Shown here: positions 18,955-27,095 of the stretch, piece by piece
How positions within the stretch are numbered: position 1 is the stretch's first letter
Layout of the letters: each line of letters opens with the position of its first letter
Source of the DNA: an uncultured Mycoplasmatota bacterium
GTDB taxonomy: Bacteria; Bacillota_I; Bacilli_A; RF39; UBA660
NCBI GenBank assembly: GCA_945948625.1
Contig: CAMFBT010000005.1
Coordinates: 1 to 32,580 of the forward strand
Reading direction: 5' to 3'
DNA length: 32,580 bases
Translations under genes and position numbers: made by a program
The notes under the pieces: generated by a model
Databases searched by the model: none
Told to the model about the DNA's origin: nothing
Seen by the model: the letters and a program-made list of their open reading frames with translations, nothing else

Positions 18955-19782
18955 ATGACATTAGATAGTGTGTTAGCGATACTTAGAGCAATTATTGATA
19001 TTTCGCTTGTTTGGATGGTTATTTATTTTATTCTTAAGAACATTAAAAATAATGTAAAAATGATACTTTTGTTTAAGGGAGTGTTTGTAGTACTTATTGT
19101 TAAAGTACTTAGTGATACTTTAAATCTTACTACTATTGGATTACTTTTAGAGTATATTATTATGTGGGGTCCTCTTGCTCTTATTATTATATTTCAACCG
19201 GAGATTAGAAGTATTTTGGAACATATTGGTAGAAAACAATTGCTTGGTAGACATAAAGTTCTTACTTTAGATGAAAGGGAGAAACTTGTATATGAAGTTA
19301 TGTCTGCGGTAGATTATCTTAGAAAATCTAGAATAGGTGCTCTTATTGTACTTGAAAGAGATATTAGTTTGAATGAATATATTGAGAGAAGTAAACCTAT
19401 ATATGCTGATATTTCATCAGAACTTCTTATTTCTATATTCTTTCCTAGAAATCCACTTCATGATGGTGGGGTAATTATTCAGGGGAATAAAATTACTTCT
19501 GCTGGTGCTGTTTTTCCTATAAGTATTAATAGTAAAATTAGTAAAAAGTTAGGAACTAGACATAGAGCGGCGATTGGTATTAGTGAAGAATCTGATGCGG
19601 TAGCTATTGTTGTTAGTGAGGAGACTGGTAAGATATCTATAGCAGTAGGTGGAAATTTAAATTATAATCTTTCTTTAGATGATGCAAGAATGATTTTAAT
19701 TGAAGAACTTAAACCTAAGAAAGAAGTTCTTTTAGATGATGAGTTTGAAGATGAGGAGGAAGATAATAATGAAAGTGCTTAA
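18955..19782 (+). CDS. cdaA: diadenylate cyclase CdaA
   Basis: Three N-terminal TMs, IIIFQPEIRSILEHIGR, DGGVIIQGNKITSAGAVFP, LGTRHRAAIGISEESDA (DGA-like and RHR catalytic motifs). Confidence 0.96.
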   Translation: MTLDSVLAILRAIIDISLVWMVIYFILKNIKNNVKMILLFKGVFVVLIVKVLSDTLNLTTIGLLLEYIIMWGPLALIIIFQPEIRSILEHIGRKQLLGRHKVLTLDEREKLVYEVMSAVDYLRKSRIGALIVLERDISLNEYIERSKPIYADISSELLISIFFPRNPLHDGGVIIQGNKITSAGAVFPISINSKISKKLGTRHRAAIGISEESDAVAIVVSEETGKISIAVGGNLNYNLSLDDARMILIEELKPKKEVLLDDEFEDEEEDNNESA

Positions 19783-21160
19783 GAAGATTATTAAATCTAT
19801 TAAGAAATTTTTTCAATGTATCTTTAATTTCTTTGATAAGATTATAATTACTCCAGTTACTAAATTTGGTTTATTTCTTGAAGAGAAAATGGATAAAAAT
19901 GCAGGTAAGTTTGAAAAATGGTTAAATAAGAAAAATACTTTGGTTTTTATTTCACTTCTTATGGCATTATTGTTATTCTTTTATGTTGATAATCAAGCAA
20001 GTACTGTTATTGATAGTGCTGCTGAAGTGCTTAGAAATCAAGATGTTGAAGCTACATACAATAAAGAAGCTTATGTTGTTGAAGGAATTCCTGAGACTGC
20101 AGATGTTACTTTAATTGGTAGAACTGTTGATTTATATCTTGCTAAACAGTTATCTACTGGTAAAGTTACTGTTGATTTATCTAATTTAAAAGAAGGTACT
20201 CATAAGGTTGATTTGAATTATGAGAGTTCTATAAATTCGGTTACTTATAAATTGGATCCTTCTTCTATTACTGTTAATATTTATCCTAAAGTATCCGCTA
20301 CTAAGAATATTACTGTAGATGTTATAAATAAAGATAAATTAGATAGTAAACTTTCTATTCAATCTGTTACAGTTGATAAAGAAGAAGTTATTATTAAGGG
20401 TACTGATGATGAGAAATCTATTCATAATATTGATAAAGTTGCCACAGTTAAAGCACTTGTTGATATTGGTAGTATTGTAGATCCTAAAGCTGGTGTTAAT
20501 ACTATTGATAAAGTAAAACTTGTTGCTTATGATAAATATGGTAATGTTGTTGATGTTGAAATTGTTCCTGAAACGGTAGTTGCTACGGTTAATATTGAAT
20601 CTTATAGTGGTACTGCTAAATTAAAGGTAATTCCTAAAAATATAGATAAGATTGATTTTGGTAAGGCTATTAGTTCTATTACTACTTCAGTTAATTCTGT
20701 TAATATTTATGGAGAACAGGAAATTGTTAGTAAATATGAAGAAAGTTATATTCCAGTTGAAGTTGATGTTTCAGGATTGTCTGATAGTAAAAGTTATACT
20801 GTTGTTGTACCTAAGCCTGATGGTATTAGAGAAGTATCTGAAAAAACTATTACAGTTAAAATTAGTTTAGGTAAAGAAGAAAGTATGGAAGTTAATGATA
20901 TTAAAATTGATGCGATTAATCTTGGACCTAATTTAAAAGCTGGTGCTATTGGAGAAAATTCTTCAAAAACTACGGTTATTGTTAAAGGAACTAAAGAGGT
21001 ACTTGATACTATAGATGCTACTACTATTAAAGCAACTGTTGATTTGGCTGGGCTTGGTGAAGGTGAGCATACTGTAGAAGTTAAAGTTACTGGTGAAGAA
21101 GTTAAGGCTAATTACTTTGCTAAGACTACTAAAATCAAGGTAAGAATTAGCAAGAGTTAA
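19769..21160 (+). CDS. cdaR: YbbR-domain protein CdaR
   Basis: N-terminal TM then repeated YbbR-like domains; overlaps the cdaA 3' end, standard cdaA-cdaR order. Confidence 0.88.
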   Translation: MKVLKKIIKSIKKFFQCIFNFFDKIIITPVTKFGLFLEEKMDKNAGKFEKWLNKKNTLVFISLLMALLLFFYVDNQASTVIDSAAEVLRNQDVEATYNKEAYVVEGIPETADVTLIGRTVDLYLAKQLSTGKVTVDLSNLKEGTHKVDLNYESSINSVTYKLDPSSITVNIYPKVSATKNITVDVINKDKLDSKLSIQSVTVDKEEVIIKGTDDEKSIHNIDKVATVKALVDIGSIVDPKAGVNTIDKVKLVAYDKYGNVVDVEIVPETVVATVNIESYSGTAKLKVIPKNIDKIDFGKAISSITTSVNSVNIYGEQEIVSKYEESYIPVEVDVSGLSDSKSYTVVVPKPDGIREVSEKTITVKISLGKEESMEVNDIKIDAINLGPNLKAGAIGENSSKTTVIVKGTKEVLDTIDATTIKATVDLAGLGEGEHTVEVKVTGEEVKANYFAKTTKIKVRISKS

Positions 21161-21213
21161 TATCTAATTTTGACTAGTTTTGTCGAAAGTGATGAAATTG
21201 TTTTGGTAATATG

Positions 21214-21238
21214 TTATCCTTTAATAAAAGGAGGATAA
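21214..21238 (+). promoter_or_regulatory. RNA hairpin overlapping the Shine-Dalgarno of a small ORF
   Basis: TTATCCT-N11-AGGATAA inverted repeat enclosing AAAAGGAGG; alternative nested CCTTT/AAAGG pairing. Confidence 0.5.
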
Positions 21239-21242
21239 ATAG

Positions 21243-21344
21243 ATGCCGGGGTATATATTAGTAGAAGATATTTTTGATGAAATGAGTCAAAATATTAGTT
21301 ATATTAAATTAAATTGTTATTTGAAGGAAAAAAGAAAAGATTAG
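21243..21344 (+). CDS. candidate 33-aa small protein
   Basis: ATG preceded by AAAGGAGG; MPGYILVEDIFDEMSQNISYIKLNCYLKEKRKD; terminator hairpin overlapping the stop. Confidence 0.45.
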   Translation: MPGYILVEDIFDEMSQNISYIKLNCYLKEKRKD

Positions 21345-21360
21345 TTTTCTTTTTTTCTTT
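21328..21360 (+). terminator. Rho-independent terminator (A/T-rich)
   Basis: AAAAAAGAAAA-GATTAG-TTTTCTTTTTT with T-rich tail. Confidence 0.55.
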
Positions 21361-21362
21361 TC

Positions 21363-21391
21363 TTGTAAAATTATTTTATTTAGTGTATAAT
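21363..21391 (+). promoter_or_regulatory. predicted SigA promoter
   Basis: TTGTAA, 17 bp, TATAAT. Confidence 0.6.
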
Positions 21392-21417
21392 TTATTTGTA
21401 TATAGGTAGGTGTTAAA

Positions 21418-21996
21418 ATGGGTAGAAAAAAGAAAACTGAAAGTACTGAAAATAAAACTATTAAATTAGAGAAAATTGATTCAAATAAAAAGTATAATGT
21501 TTCTGATGGATTTTATTATATACTTGGAATTGTACTTTCTCTTGTGCTTATATTTGCTACAGAGGAACTTTTAAGTACTGTTAATTATTTATTTGTTGTT
21601 ATTTTTTCAATAATAGCTGTTATTAAAATTATTAATTTTATTATTAATAAGGAATATGAAAAAAAAGATTATTCTGGAGTTATTTTGGGAATTATGTGTT
21701 TATGGTTAGGGTTATTTACTTTTAAATATGGACAATTTTTATTTTTAGATCTTTTACCTGTATTTGTTTCTTTATTATTGTTTTTAATGGGTGTTAGTAG
21801 TCTTATTAAATTTTTTAATTATAAAATTACTACTAATGTTGTAGTGGCTATTATTTCTATTATTCTTGGTATTGTTCTTATTTTTGTACCAAAAAGTATA
21901 ATGTATATTTTCTTTAAAATTACTGGTATATATATTTTTGTTATGGTAATTTTGGATTTTATAAATTATAAGAAAACTAATGAAATAGATAATTAA
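21418..21996 (+). CDS. DUF308/HdeD-like membrane protein
   Basis: Six hydrophobic segments in pairs, typical of DUF308-like proteins. Confidence 0.6.
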   Translation: MGRKKKTESTENKTIKLEKIDSNKKYNVSDGFYYILGIVLSLVLIFATEELLSTVNYLFVVIFSIIAVIKIINFIINKEYEKKDYSGVILGIMCLWLGLFTFKYGQFLFLDLLPVFVSLLLFLMGVSSLIKFFNYKITTNVVVAIISIILGIVLIFVPKSIMYIFFKITGIYIFVMVILDFINYKKTNEIDN

Positions 21997-22121
21997 AAAA
22001 GTTAATAATTTAGATTTAAACGAATGAAAACTATATGTTTTCTTTTTTTTATAAAAATATATGTTCAAATGTTTGTTTTTGTGATATAATTATAACTTGT
22101 GAGAAAAAGAAGGTGTATTAT

Positions 22122-23930
22122 ATGAAAATTAGAAATATTGCAATTATTGCTCATGTAGATCATGGTAAAACTACTTTAGTTGATCAATTACTTAAAAAAT
22201 CCGGTACTTTTAGAGCAAATGAAGAAGTTGCTACTAGGGCTATGGATTCTAATGATATTGAAAGAGAGAGAGGTATAACTATACTTGCTAAGACTACTTC
22301 TATTCATTATGATGGATATAAAATTAATATTCTTGATACTCCTGGTCATGCTGATTTTGGTGGAGAAGTTGAAAGAATTATGAATATGGTTGATGGTGTT
22401 CTTCTTTTAGTTGATGCTTATGAAGGTACTATGCCTCAAACTAGATTTGTTCTTAAAAAAGCATTAGAGGCTGGAGTAAAACCTATAGTAGTTATTAATA
22501 AAGTTGATAAACCTACTGCTAGAGTTGATAAAGTACTTGATGAGGTTATTGATTTGTTTATTGAACTTGGAGCTACTGAAGAACAACTTGATTTTAAAGT
22601 TGCTTATGTTAGTGCTTTAAATGGTACTGCTAGTTTAGATCCTGATATTAATACTCAGACTGAAAGTTATGATGATATATTTAAATTAATTATTGATGAG
22701 ATACCAGAACCTAATGCTAATCCTGATGGTAATTTGCAATTTCAACCAGCACTTTTGGATTATAATGAATATGTTGGTAGAATTGGTATTGGTAAAGTTC
22801 ATAGTGGTACTATTAAGGTTAATGAAATGGTATCATGTGTTAGACTTGATGGTAGTATTAAACAATTTAGAATTCAAAAATTATTCGGATTTGATGGACT
22901 TAAAAGAATAGAAATTAATGAAGCTAAAGCAGGTGATATTGTTGCAGTAGCGGGTCTTATGGATATTTCTGTTGGGGAAACTGTTTGTAATATAGGTAAA
23001 GAAGAATCTCTTCCTGTTCTTAGAATTGATGAACCTACTTTAAAAATGACTTTTATGGTTAATAATAGTCCTTTTGTTGGTAGAGAGGGTAAAATTGTTA
23101 CTGCTAGAAAAATTAGTGAAAGATTATTTAAGGAAACTCAGAGAGATGTTAGTTTAAGAGTAGAAGAATCTGGTAATGAAAGTTTTATTGTATCTGGTAG
23201 AGGTGAACTTCATTTATCTATTTTGATTGAGAATCTTAGAAGAGAAGGTTTTGAACTTCAAGTATCTAAACCTGAGGTTATTATTAAGGAAATTGATGGA
23301 ATTAAATGTGAACCTTATGAAGATGTTCAAATTGAAGTTAGTGATGATTGTGTAGGTAATGTTATTGAAGCTCTTGGTCTTCGTGGTGGTAAGATGGAAA
23401 ATATGTCTAATGTTAATAATTTAATTAGGCTTAATTATATTATTCCTTCAAGAGGGTTAATTGGTTTTAATACTAATTTTATGACATTAACTAAAGGATA
23501 TGGTATTCTTAATCATAGTTTTAAGGAATATTTACCAATTGAAGATATTAATTCTACTGAAAGGAAAGTTGGAGTATTAGTGGCTACTGAAGCTGGTAAA
23601 GCTACTGCTTATGCTTTAGGACAATTGGAAGATAGAGGTGTAATGTTTATTGAACCTGGTACTGAAGTTTATGAAGGTATGATTGTAGGGGAATGTAATA
23701 GAGAAAATGATTTAGCTGTTAATGTTGTTAAGGGAAAACAACTTACTAATACAAGAGCTGCTGGATCTGATCATACTGTTGTTTTAAAAAGACCTAGACC
23801 TCTTACTTTGGAGTATTGTCTTGATTATATTAATAGTGATGAATTAGTTGAAATTACTCCAGAAAATATTAGACTTAGAAAGTTTATTCTAAATACTGAA
23901 GCAAGAAAGAAGTTTGATGCAAAAAAATAA
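22122..23930 (+). CDS. typA: ribosome-associated GTPase TypA/BipA
   Basis: MKIRNIAIIAHVDHGKTTLVDQLL, RERGITILAK, DTPGHADFGGEVERI, NKVDKP, C-terminal SRGLIGFNTNFMT and NTRAAGSD. ATG at 22122. Confidence 0.97.
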   Translation: MKIRNIAIIAHVDHGKTTLVDQLLKKSGTFRANEEVATRAMDSNDIERERGITILAKTTSIHYDGYKINILDTPGHADFGGEVERIMNMVDGVLLLVDAYEGTMPQTRFVLKKALEAGVKPIVVINKVDKPTARVDKVLDEVIDLFIELGATEEQLDFKVAYVSALNGTASLDPDINTQTESYDDIFKLIIDEIPEPNANPDGNLQFQPALLDYNEYVGRIGIGKVHSGTIKVNEMVSCVRLDGSIKQFRIQKLFGFDGLKRIEINEAKAGDIVAVAGLMDISVGETVCNIGKEESLPVLRIDEPTLKMTFMVNNSPFVGREGKIVTARKISERLFKETQRDVSLRVEESGNESFIVSGRGELHLSILIENLRREGFELQVSKPEVIIKEIDGIKCEPYEDVQIEVSDDCVGNVIEALGLRGGKMENMSNVNNLIRLNYIIPSRGLIGFNTNFMTLTKGYGILNHSFKEYLPIEDINSTERKVGVLVATEAGKATAYALGQLEDRGVMFIEPGTEVYEGMIVGECNRENDLAVNVVKGKQLTNTRAAGSDHTVVLKRPRPLTLEYCLDYINSDELVEITPENIRLRKFILNTEARKKFDAKK

Positions 23931-23942
23931 CTTCTTTTTTTA
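23908..23942 (+). terminator. Rho-independent terminator of typA
   Basis: AGAAGTT-N14-AACTTCT followed by TTTTTT, overlapping the stop codon. Confidence 0.6.
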
Positions 23943-24026
23943 TAAAAAAATAGAGTTAATTCTTTATGAATTAACTCGGGGACCGCAAGGGTCTTTGATC
24001 AACAAACGGGTATAAAACCTTTGTTG
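23942..24026 (-). ncRNA. candidate stand-alone small RNA (~85 nt, three stem-loops)
   Basis: Minus strand: TTGACT-N17-TATATT promoter, then CAACAAAGGTTTTATACCCGTTTGTTG stem-loop, GACC-CTTGC-GGTC stem-loop, and terminator GAGTTAATTC-ATAAA-GAATTAACTC plus T run. Confidence 0.6.
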
Positions 24027-24031
24027 AATAT

Positions 24032-24060
24032 AATATACAATATTTTGAGATAAAAGTCAA
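24032..24060 (-). promoter_or_regulatory. predicted promoter of the small RNA
   Basis: Minus strand TTGACT (24060-24055), 17 bp, TATATT (24037-24032). Confidence 0.55.
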
Positions 24061-24758
24061 ATGTTTTTGGTGAATTTTTCTATTAGTTCTTTATCAATTT
24101 GATTCATAACTTCATTTGAACATCTTTCTTTGCCAATAAAGTCATATTCATTAATTGGTTTAAAGATTCTAGTTTTTGATATAGTAGTGATTAAACTACA
24201 GCAAGCATAAGTATTTTTTTGATTGCTTTTGTAATAAGTTAATAGTGTATATAATTTTCTTATTTTTACTTTTTCTTCAATAGTCAGTTCTTTATTTTCA
24301 AAATCTAATTCTTCTTTAATTCCAATTTTTAATAACTCTTTTTTTATCTTATCAATTAATTTATCAATAACAAGACTATTTAAATTAAGATTAAATTTAC
24401 TTTTTTTTGATGTTAATGGTATAACTGTTAGAATATTATTTTTAGGATTGTCATAATTATTAAGTACGATTGCAAAATGTACTTGAGACATTTCTGAACC
24501 AAGGTTGACACCAAAGTCAACTTTTATAATAGTTCCTCTTTTATATGTTTTATATGTTTTATATGTTTTTGTTTCATATTTGTTAGTTTCTGTTAAGAGT
24601 AGTTTTGAATTTTTCAATAGCCATTCATCTAAATAAGCAAACTTGTAAGGTAATTTTTTATCTATTATATTATGATAATTAACATATGATGTGTCTAATT
24701 TTATCTTTTCTTTTAAATTATTTTTATTTTTTTCTTTATCTTTTGTATTTGTATTCAT
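24057..24758 (-). CDS. PemK/MazF-family toxin-like protein with long N-terminal extension
   Basis: YKRGTIIKVDFGVNLGSEMSQVHFAIVLNNYDNPKNNILTVIPLTSKKSK is a PemK/MazF-fold signature. Confidence 0.8.
   Translation of the reverse strand: MNTNTKDKEKNKNNLKEKIKLDTSYVNYHNIIDKKLPYKFAYLDEWLLKNSKLLLTETNKYETKTYKTYKTYKRGTIIKVDFGVNLGSEMSQVHFAIVLNNYDNPKNNILTVIPLTSKKSKFNLNLNSLVIDKLIDKIKKELLKIGIKEELDFENKELTIEEKVKIRKLYTLLTYYKSNQKNTYACCSLITTISKTRIFKPINEYDFIGKERCSNEVMNQIDKELIEKFTKNI
24539..24565. repeat. three exact 9-bp tandem repeats (TTTTATATG) inside the PemK-like gene
   Basis: Encodes in-frame (KTY)n in the linker KTYKTYKTYKRG. Confidence 0.8.
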
Positions 24759-24836
24759 TTTATTACTTCCTTTCTTTGCCTCGGTAGACTAATCTTTTTT
24801 GTTTTTAATTTCTTATTTTGAATTGTTGTAATGTTT

Positions 24837-24865
24837 ATTATAGTATAATGTAATTGTTAAGTCAA
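24837..24865 (-). promoter_or_regulatory. predicted SigA promoter of PemK-like gene
   Basis: Minus strand TTGACT, 17 bp, TATAAT. Confidence 0.7.
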
Positions 24866-24882
24866 TATCTTAAAAAAGTAAT

Positions 24883-24911
24883 TAAAAAAATACCTAGATA
24901 GGTAGGTATTT
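24883..24911 (-). terminator. Rho-independent terminator of cotJ operon
   Basis: Minus strand AAATACCT-ACCTATCT-AGGTATTT followed by T run. Confidence 0.65.
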
Positions 24912-24915
24912 AGTT

Positions 24916-25476
24916 TTATTTATATCCTTTTTTCTTGTATTCATCATATAATTCTTTAAATCTAGTAAAATGAATTATTTCTCTTTGTCTTAAGAAAAGT
25001 AGAGGCCCTATAACATCAGGATCATCTGTTAGATTGATTAGATTTTCATAAACTGCTCTTGCTTTTTGTTCGGCGGCCATATCTTCAGATAGATCGGCGA
25101 TTGGATCTCCGGTTGTGGCAAAGTATGCTACAGTAAATGGAACACCATTTGCATCGGTTGGGTATAGTCCTTTACCATGCTCTGCATAATGAGAATCTAA
25201 TCCTGCTTCTCTTATTTCTTTTAGTGTTGCATCTTTTAGTAATTGATATATCATTGTTGATATCATTTCTACATGGGCTAATTCTTCTGTCCCTATATCA
25301 GTAAGTAATGCTTTTCCTTTATCATCTGGCATAGTATATCTTTGATTTAGATAGCGGAAAGCTGCTGCTAATTCACCATTGGCTCCACCATATTGTGTTA
25401 CTAAATATTTTGCCATTCTTAGATCTTTTTTCTTTATATTAACGGGGTATTCTAATGATTTTACATATTTCCACAT
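24916..25476 (-). CDS. cotJC: spore coat protein CotJC (manganese catalase-like)
   Basis: MWKYVKSLEYPVNIKKKDLRMAKYLVTQYGGANGELAAAFRYLNQRY, GTEELAHVEMISTMI, AEQKARAVYENL; GGAGG SD before ATG at 25476. Confidence 0.92.
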   Translation of the reverse strand: MWKYVKSLEYPVNIKKKDLRMAKYLVTQYGGANGELAAAFRYLNQRYTMPDDKGKALLTDIGTEELAHVEMISTMIYQLLKDATLKEIREAGLDSHYAEHGKGLYPTDANGVPFTVAYFATTGDPIADLSEDMAAEQKARAVYENLINLTDDPDVIGPLLFLRQREIIHFTRFKELYDEYKKKGYK

Positions 25477-25967
25477 TATTTTTGCACCTCCCATGGCCAA
25501 GGTCCGTCGTTCCATAACCAGTTATTTGTTTGTACTGGACTAGATAGTGTTAATGGACCATATTTACTTTCATATAATGCTTTTAATTCTTTTTCTTTAT
25601 TTAAATATGTGTTAAATAGATTTAGTGCTGCTTGATCATTTGGATATATATCTAAATATAGTCCTAAATCAATAGTGGCAAATCTTTGTTCATCTATTTG
25701 TAATATTAAATCTTCTCTTTCTCCTGTTGCTTTTAATTCTTGTGGTTTAAATCCGTTATATTCGCTATACAGGTTATTAAACATATTTCCTCTTTTAAAA
25801 CCTTTAAATGTATCTGCTACATCTTTTGATGGATTGTTTTGCATAAATGTATTTTGAAATGCTTGTTGGTAATTCATATCAGTTATCATATTATTTGGAT
25901 TTGTCATAAAGTTCATATCATTATAATTATTATTTAAATAATTATAATAATCGTTATAATTATTCAT
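25476..25967 (-). CDS. CotJA-like/CotJB fusion spore coat protein
   Basis: GFKRGNMFNNLYSEYNGFKP (CotJA-like) followed by REDLILQIDEQRFATIDLGLYLDIYPNDQAALNLFNTY...YGPLT...WLWNDGPWPWE (CotJB) in one ORF upstream of cotJC. Confidence 0.8.
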   Translation of the reverse strand: MNNYNDYYNYLNNNYNDMNFMTNPNNMITDMNYQQAFQNTFMQNNPSKDVADTFKGFKRGNMFNNLYSEYNGFKPQELKATGEREDLILQIDEQRFATIDLGLYLDIYPNDQAALNLFNTYLNKEKELKALYESKYGPLTLSSPVQTNNWLWNDGPWPWEVQK

Positions 25968-26031
25968 TTCCTTTTTCCCTCCTAAAATAGGTTATGTTAT
26001 TGGTTATTTTGTGTATAGATAAATACCTATA

Positions 26032-26060
26032 TTGACAAAGTTTTAATTTTTAAATATAAT
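26032..26060 (+). promoter_or_regulatory. consensus SigA promoter (distal)
   Basis: TTGACA, 17 bp, TATAAT. Confidence 0.65.
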
Positions 26061-26114
26061 TTTAATGGTGATATTTGTGTTTAATAAGAAGAGAAAAATA
26101 ATTCTTTTTTTTTC

Positions 26115-26143
26115 TTGACAAAAAATTGATAGTGTAGTATTAT
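26115..26143 (+). promoter_or_regulatory. SigA promoter (proximal) of the Ytr-like operon
   Basis: TTGACA, 17 bp, TATTAT. Confidence 0.7.
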
Positions 26144-26146
26144 TTA

Positions 26147-26171
26147 ATTGTACTAGTGCAAATAGTACAAT
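26147..26171. promoter_or_regulatory. candidate GntR/YtrA-type operator
   Basis: Perfect 9-bp inverted repeat ATTGTACTA-GTGCAAA-TAGTACAAT over the predicted transcription start; a GntR-family gene lies in the operon. Confidence 0.75.
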
Positions 26172-26198
26172 CATATATTGTTATGGAGGTAAAATAAT

Positions 26199-27095
26199 AT
26201 GATAAAAATTGATAAATTATGTAAAAAGTATGATAAAGATTATGTACTTAAGGATTTATCATGTAGTATTAAAGATAATTCTATTTATGGTTTAGTAGGA
26301 GCAAATGGTTCTGGTAAAAGTACTTTACTTAGAATTATTATGGGAATATATGAAGCTGATAGTGGTGTTATTTCTGTTGATGATGAATCTGTTTATGATA
26401 ATGAGATTTTGAAGCAAAGAATGGTTTTTATTCCTGATGATTTATTTTTTTATCCAGGTTATACTTTATTAGATACTGCTAAATACTATCAATCAATGTA
26501 TAAGAACTTTGATATGGAATATTTGAAAGAACTTGCTTCAATGTTTAATCTTAATTTGAATAAGAAGATTAGTACTTTTTCTAAGGGTATGAAAAGACAA
26601 TGTGCTCTTATATGTGCTATTGCTACTAACTGTGATTATATGTTTTTTGATGAAACTTTTGATGGACTTGATCCAGTTATTAGAAATACTATGAAAAAGG
26701 TTCTTATTAGTCAAATGAATAAAAAGAATACTACAATTATAATGACTAGTCATAATCTTAGAGAACTTGAAGATATTTGTGATAATTTAGGTTTGTTATA
26801 TAAGGGTGGTATTTTATTTGAAAGTGAAATTGATACTATTAAAACTAATATGTATAAAGTTCAAATATCTTTTGATAAGAACTTTGATAAAGATGATTTT
26901 AGTGATTTTGATGTTTTGAGTTTTAAAAAGCAAGGTAGTGTAGCTACTATTATTATTAAGGATCCTGATGGTGTATGTAGGAAGAAGTTAGAAAAGATGA
27001 GACCTTTAATTCTTGATTATTTAACTCTTACTTTAGAAGAAGTATTTATTTATGAAATGGAGGCTTTAGGATATGAATTCAACAAGTTTATTTAA
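26199..27095 (+). CDS. ABC transporter ATP-binding protein (YtrB-like)
   Basis: GANGSGKSTLLR Walker A, STFSKGMKRQ signature, CDYMFFDETFDGLDP Walker B. Confidence 0.9.
   Translation: MIKIDKLCKKYDKDYVLKDLSCSIKDNSIYGLVGANGSGKSTLLRIIMGIYEADSGVISVDDESVYDNEILKQRMVFIPDDLFFYPGYTLLDTAKYYQSMYKNFDMEYLKELASMFNLNLNKKISTFSKGMKRQCALICAIATNCDYMFFDETFDGLDPVIRNTMKKVLISQMNKKNTTIIMTSHNLRELEDICDNLGLLYKGGILFESEIDTIKTNMYKVQISFDKNFDKDDFSDFDVLSFKKQGSVATIIIKDPDGVCRKKLEKMRPLILDYLTLTLEEVFIYEMEALGYEFNKFI

Noticed and set aside
20652-20870. 72-aa + ORF inside cdaR
   Set aside because: Alternate-frame Leu-rich artefact.
21784-22068. 94-aa minus-strand ORF
   Set aside because: Antisense to the DUF308-like gene; Asn/Tyr/Lys-rich shadow.
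22693-22911. 72-aa + ORF inside typA
   Set aside because: Alternate-frame artefact.
25675-25857. 60-aa + ORF
   Set aside because: Antisense to the CotJA/B-like gene.
25985-26035. CATAACCT as a SigE-type -10 for the cotJ operon (minus)
   Set aside because: Matches CATANNNT, but the -35 is poor and the leader would be very short; not supported without TSS data.
26538-26753. 71-aa minus-strand ORF
   Set aside because: Antisense to ABC ATPase; shadow ORF.
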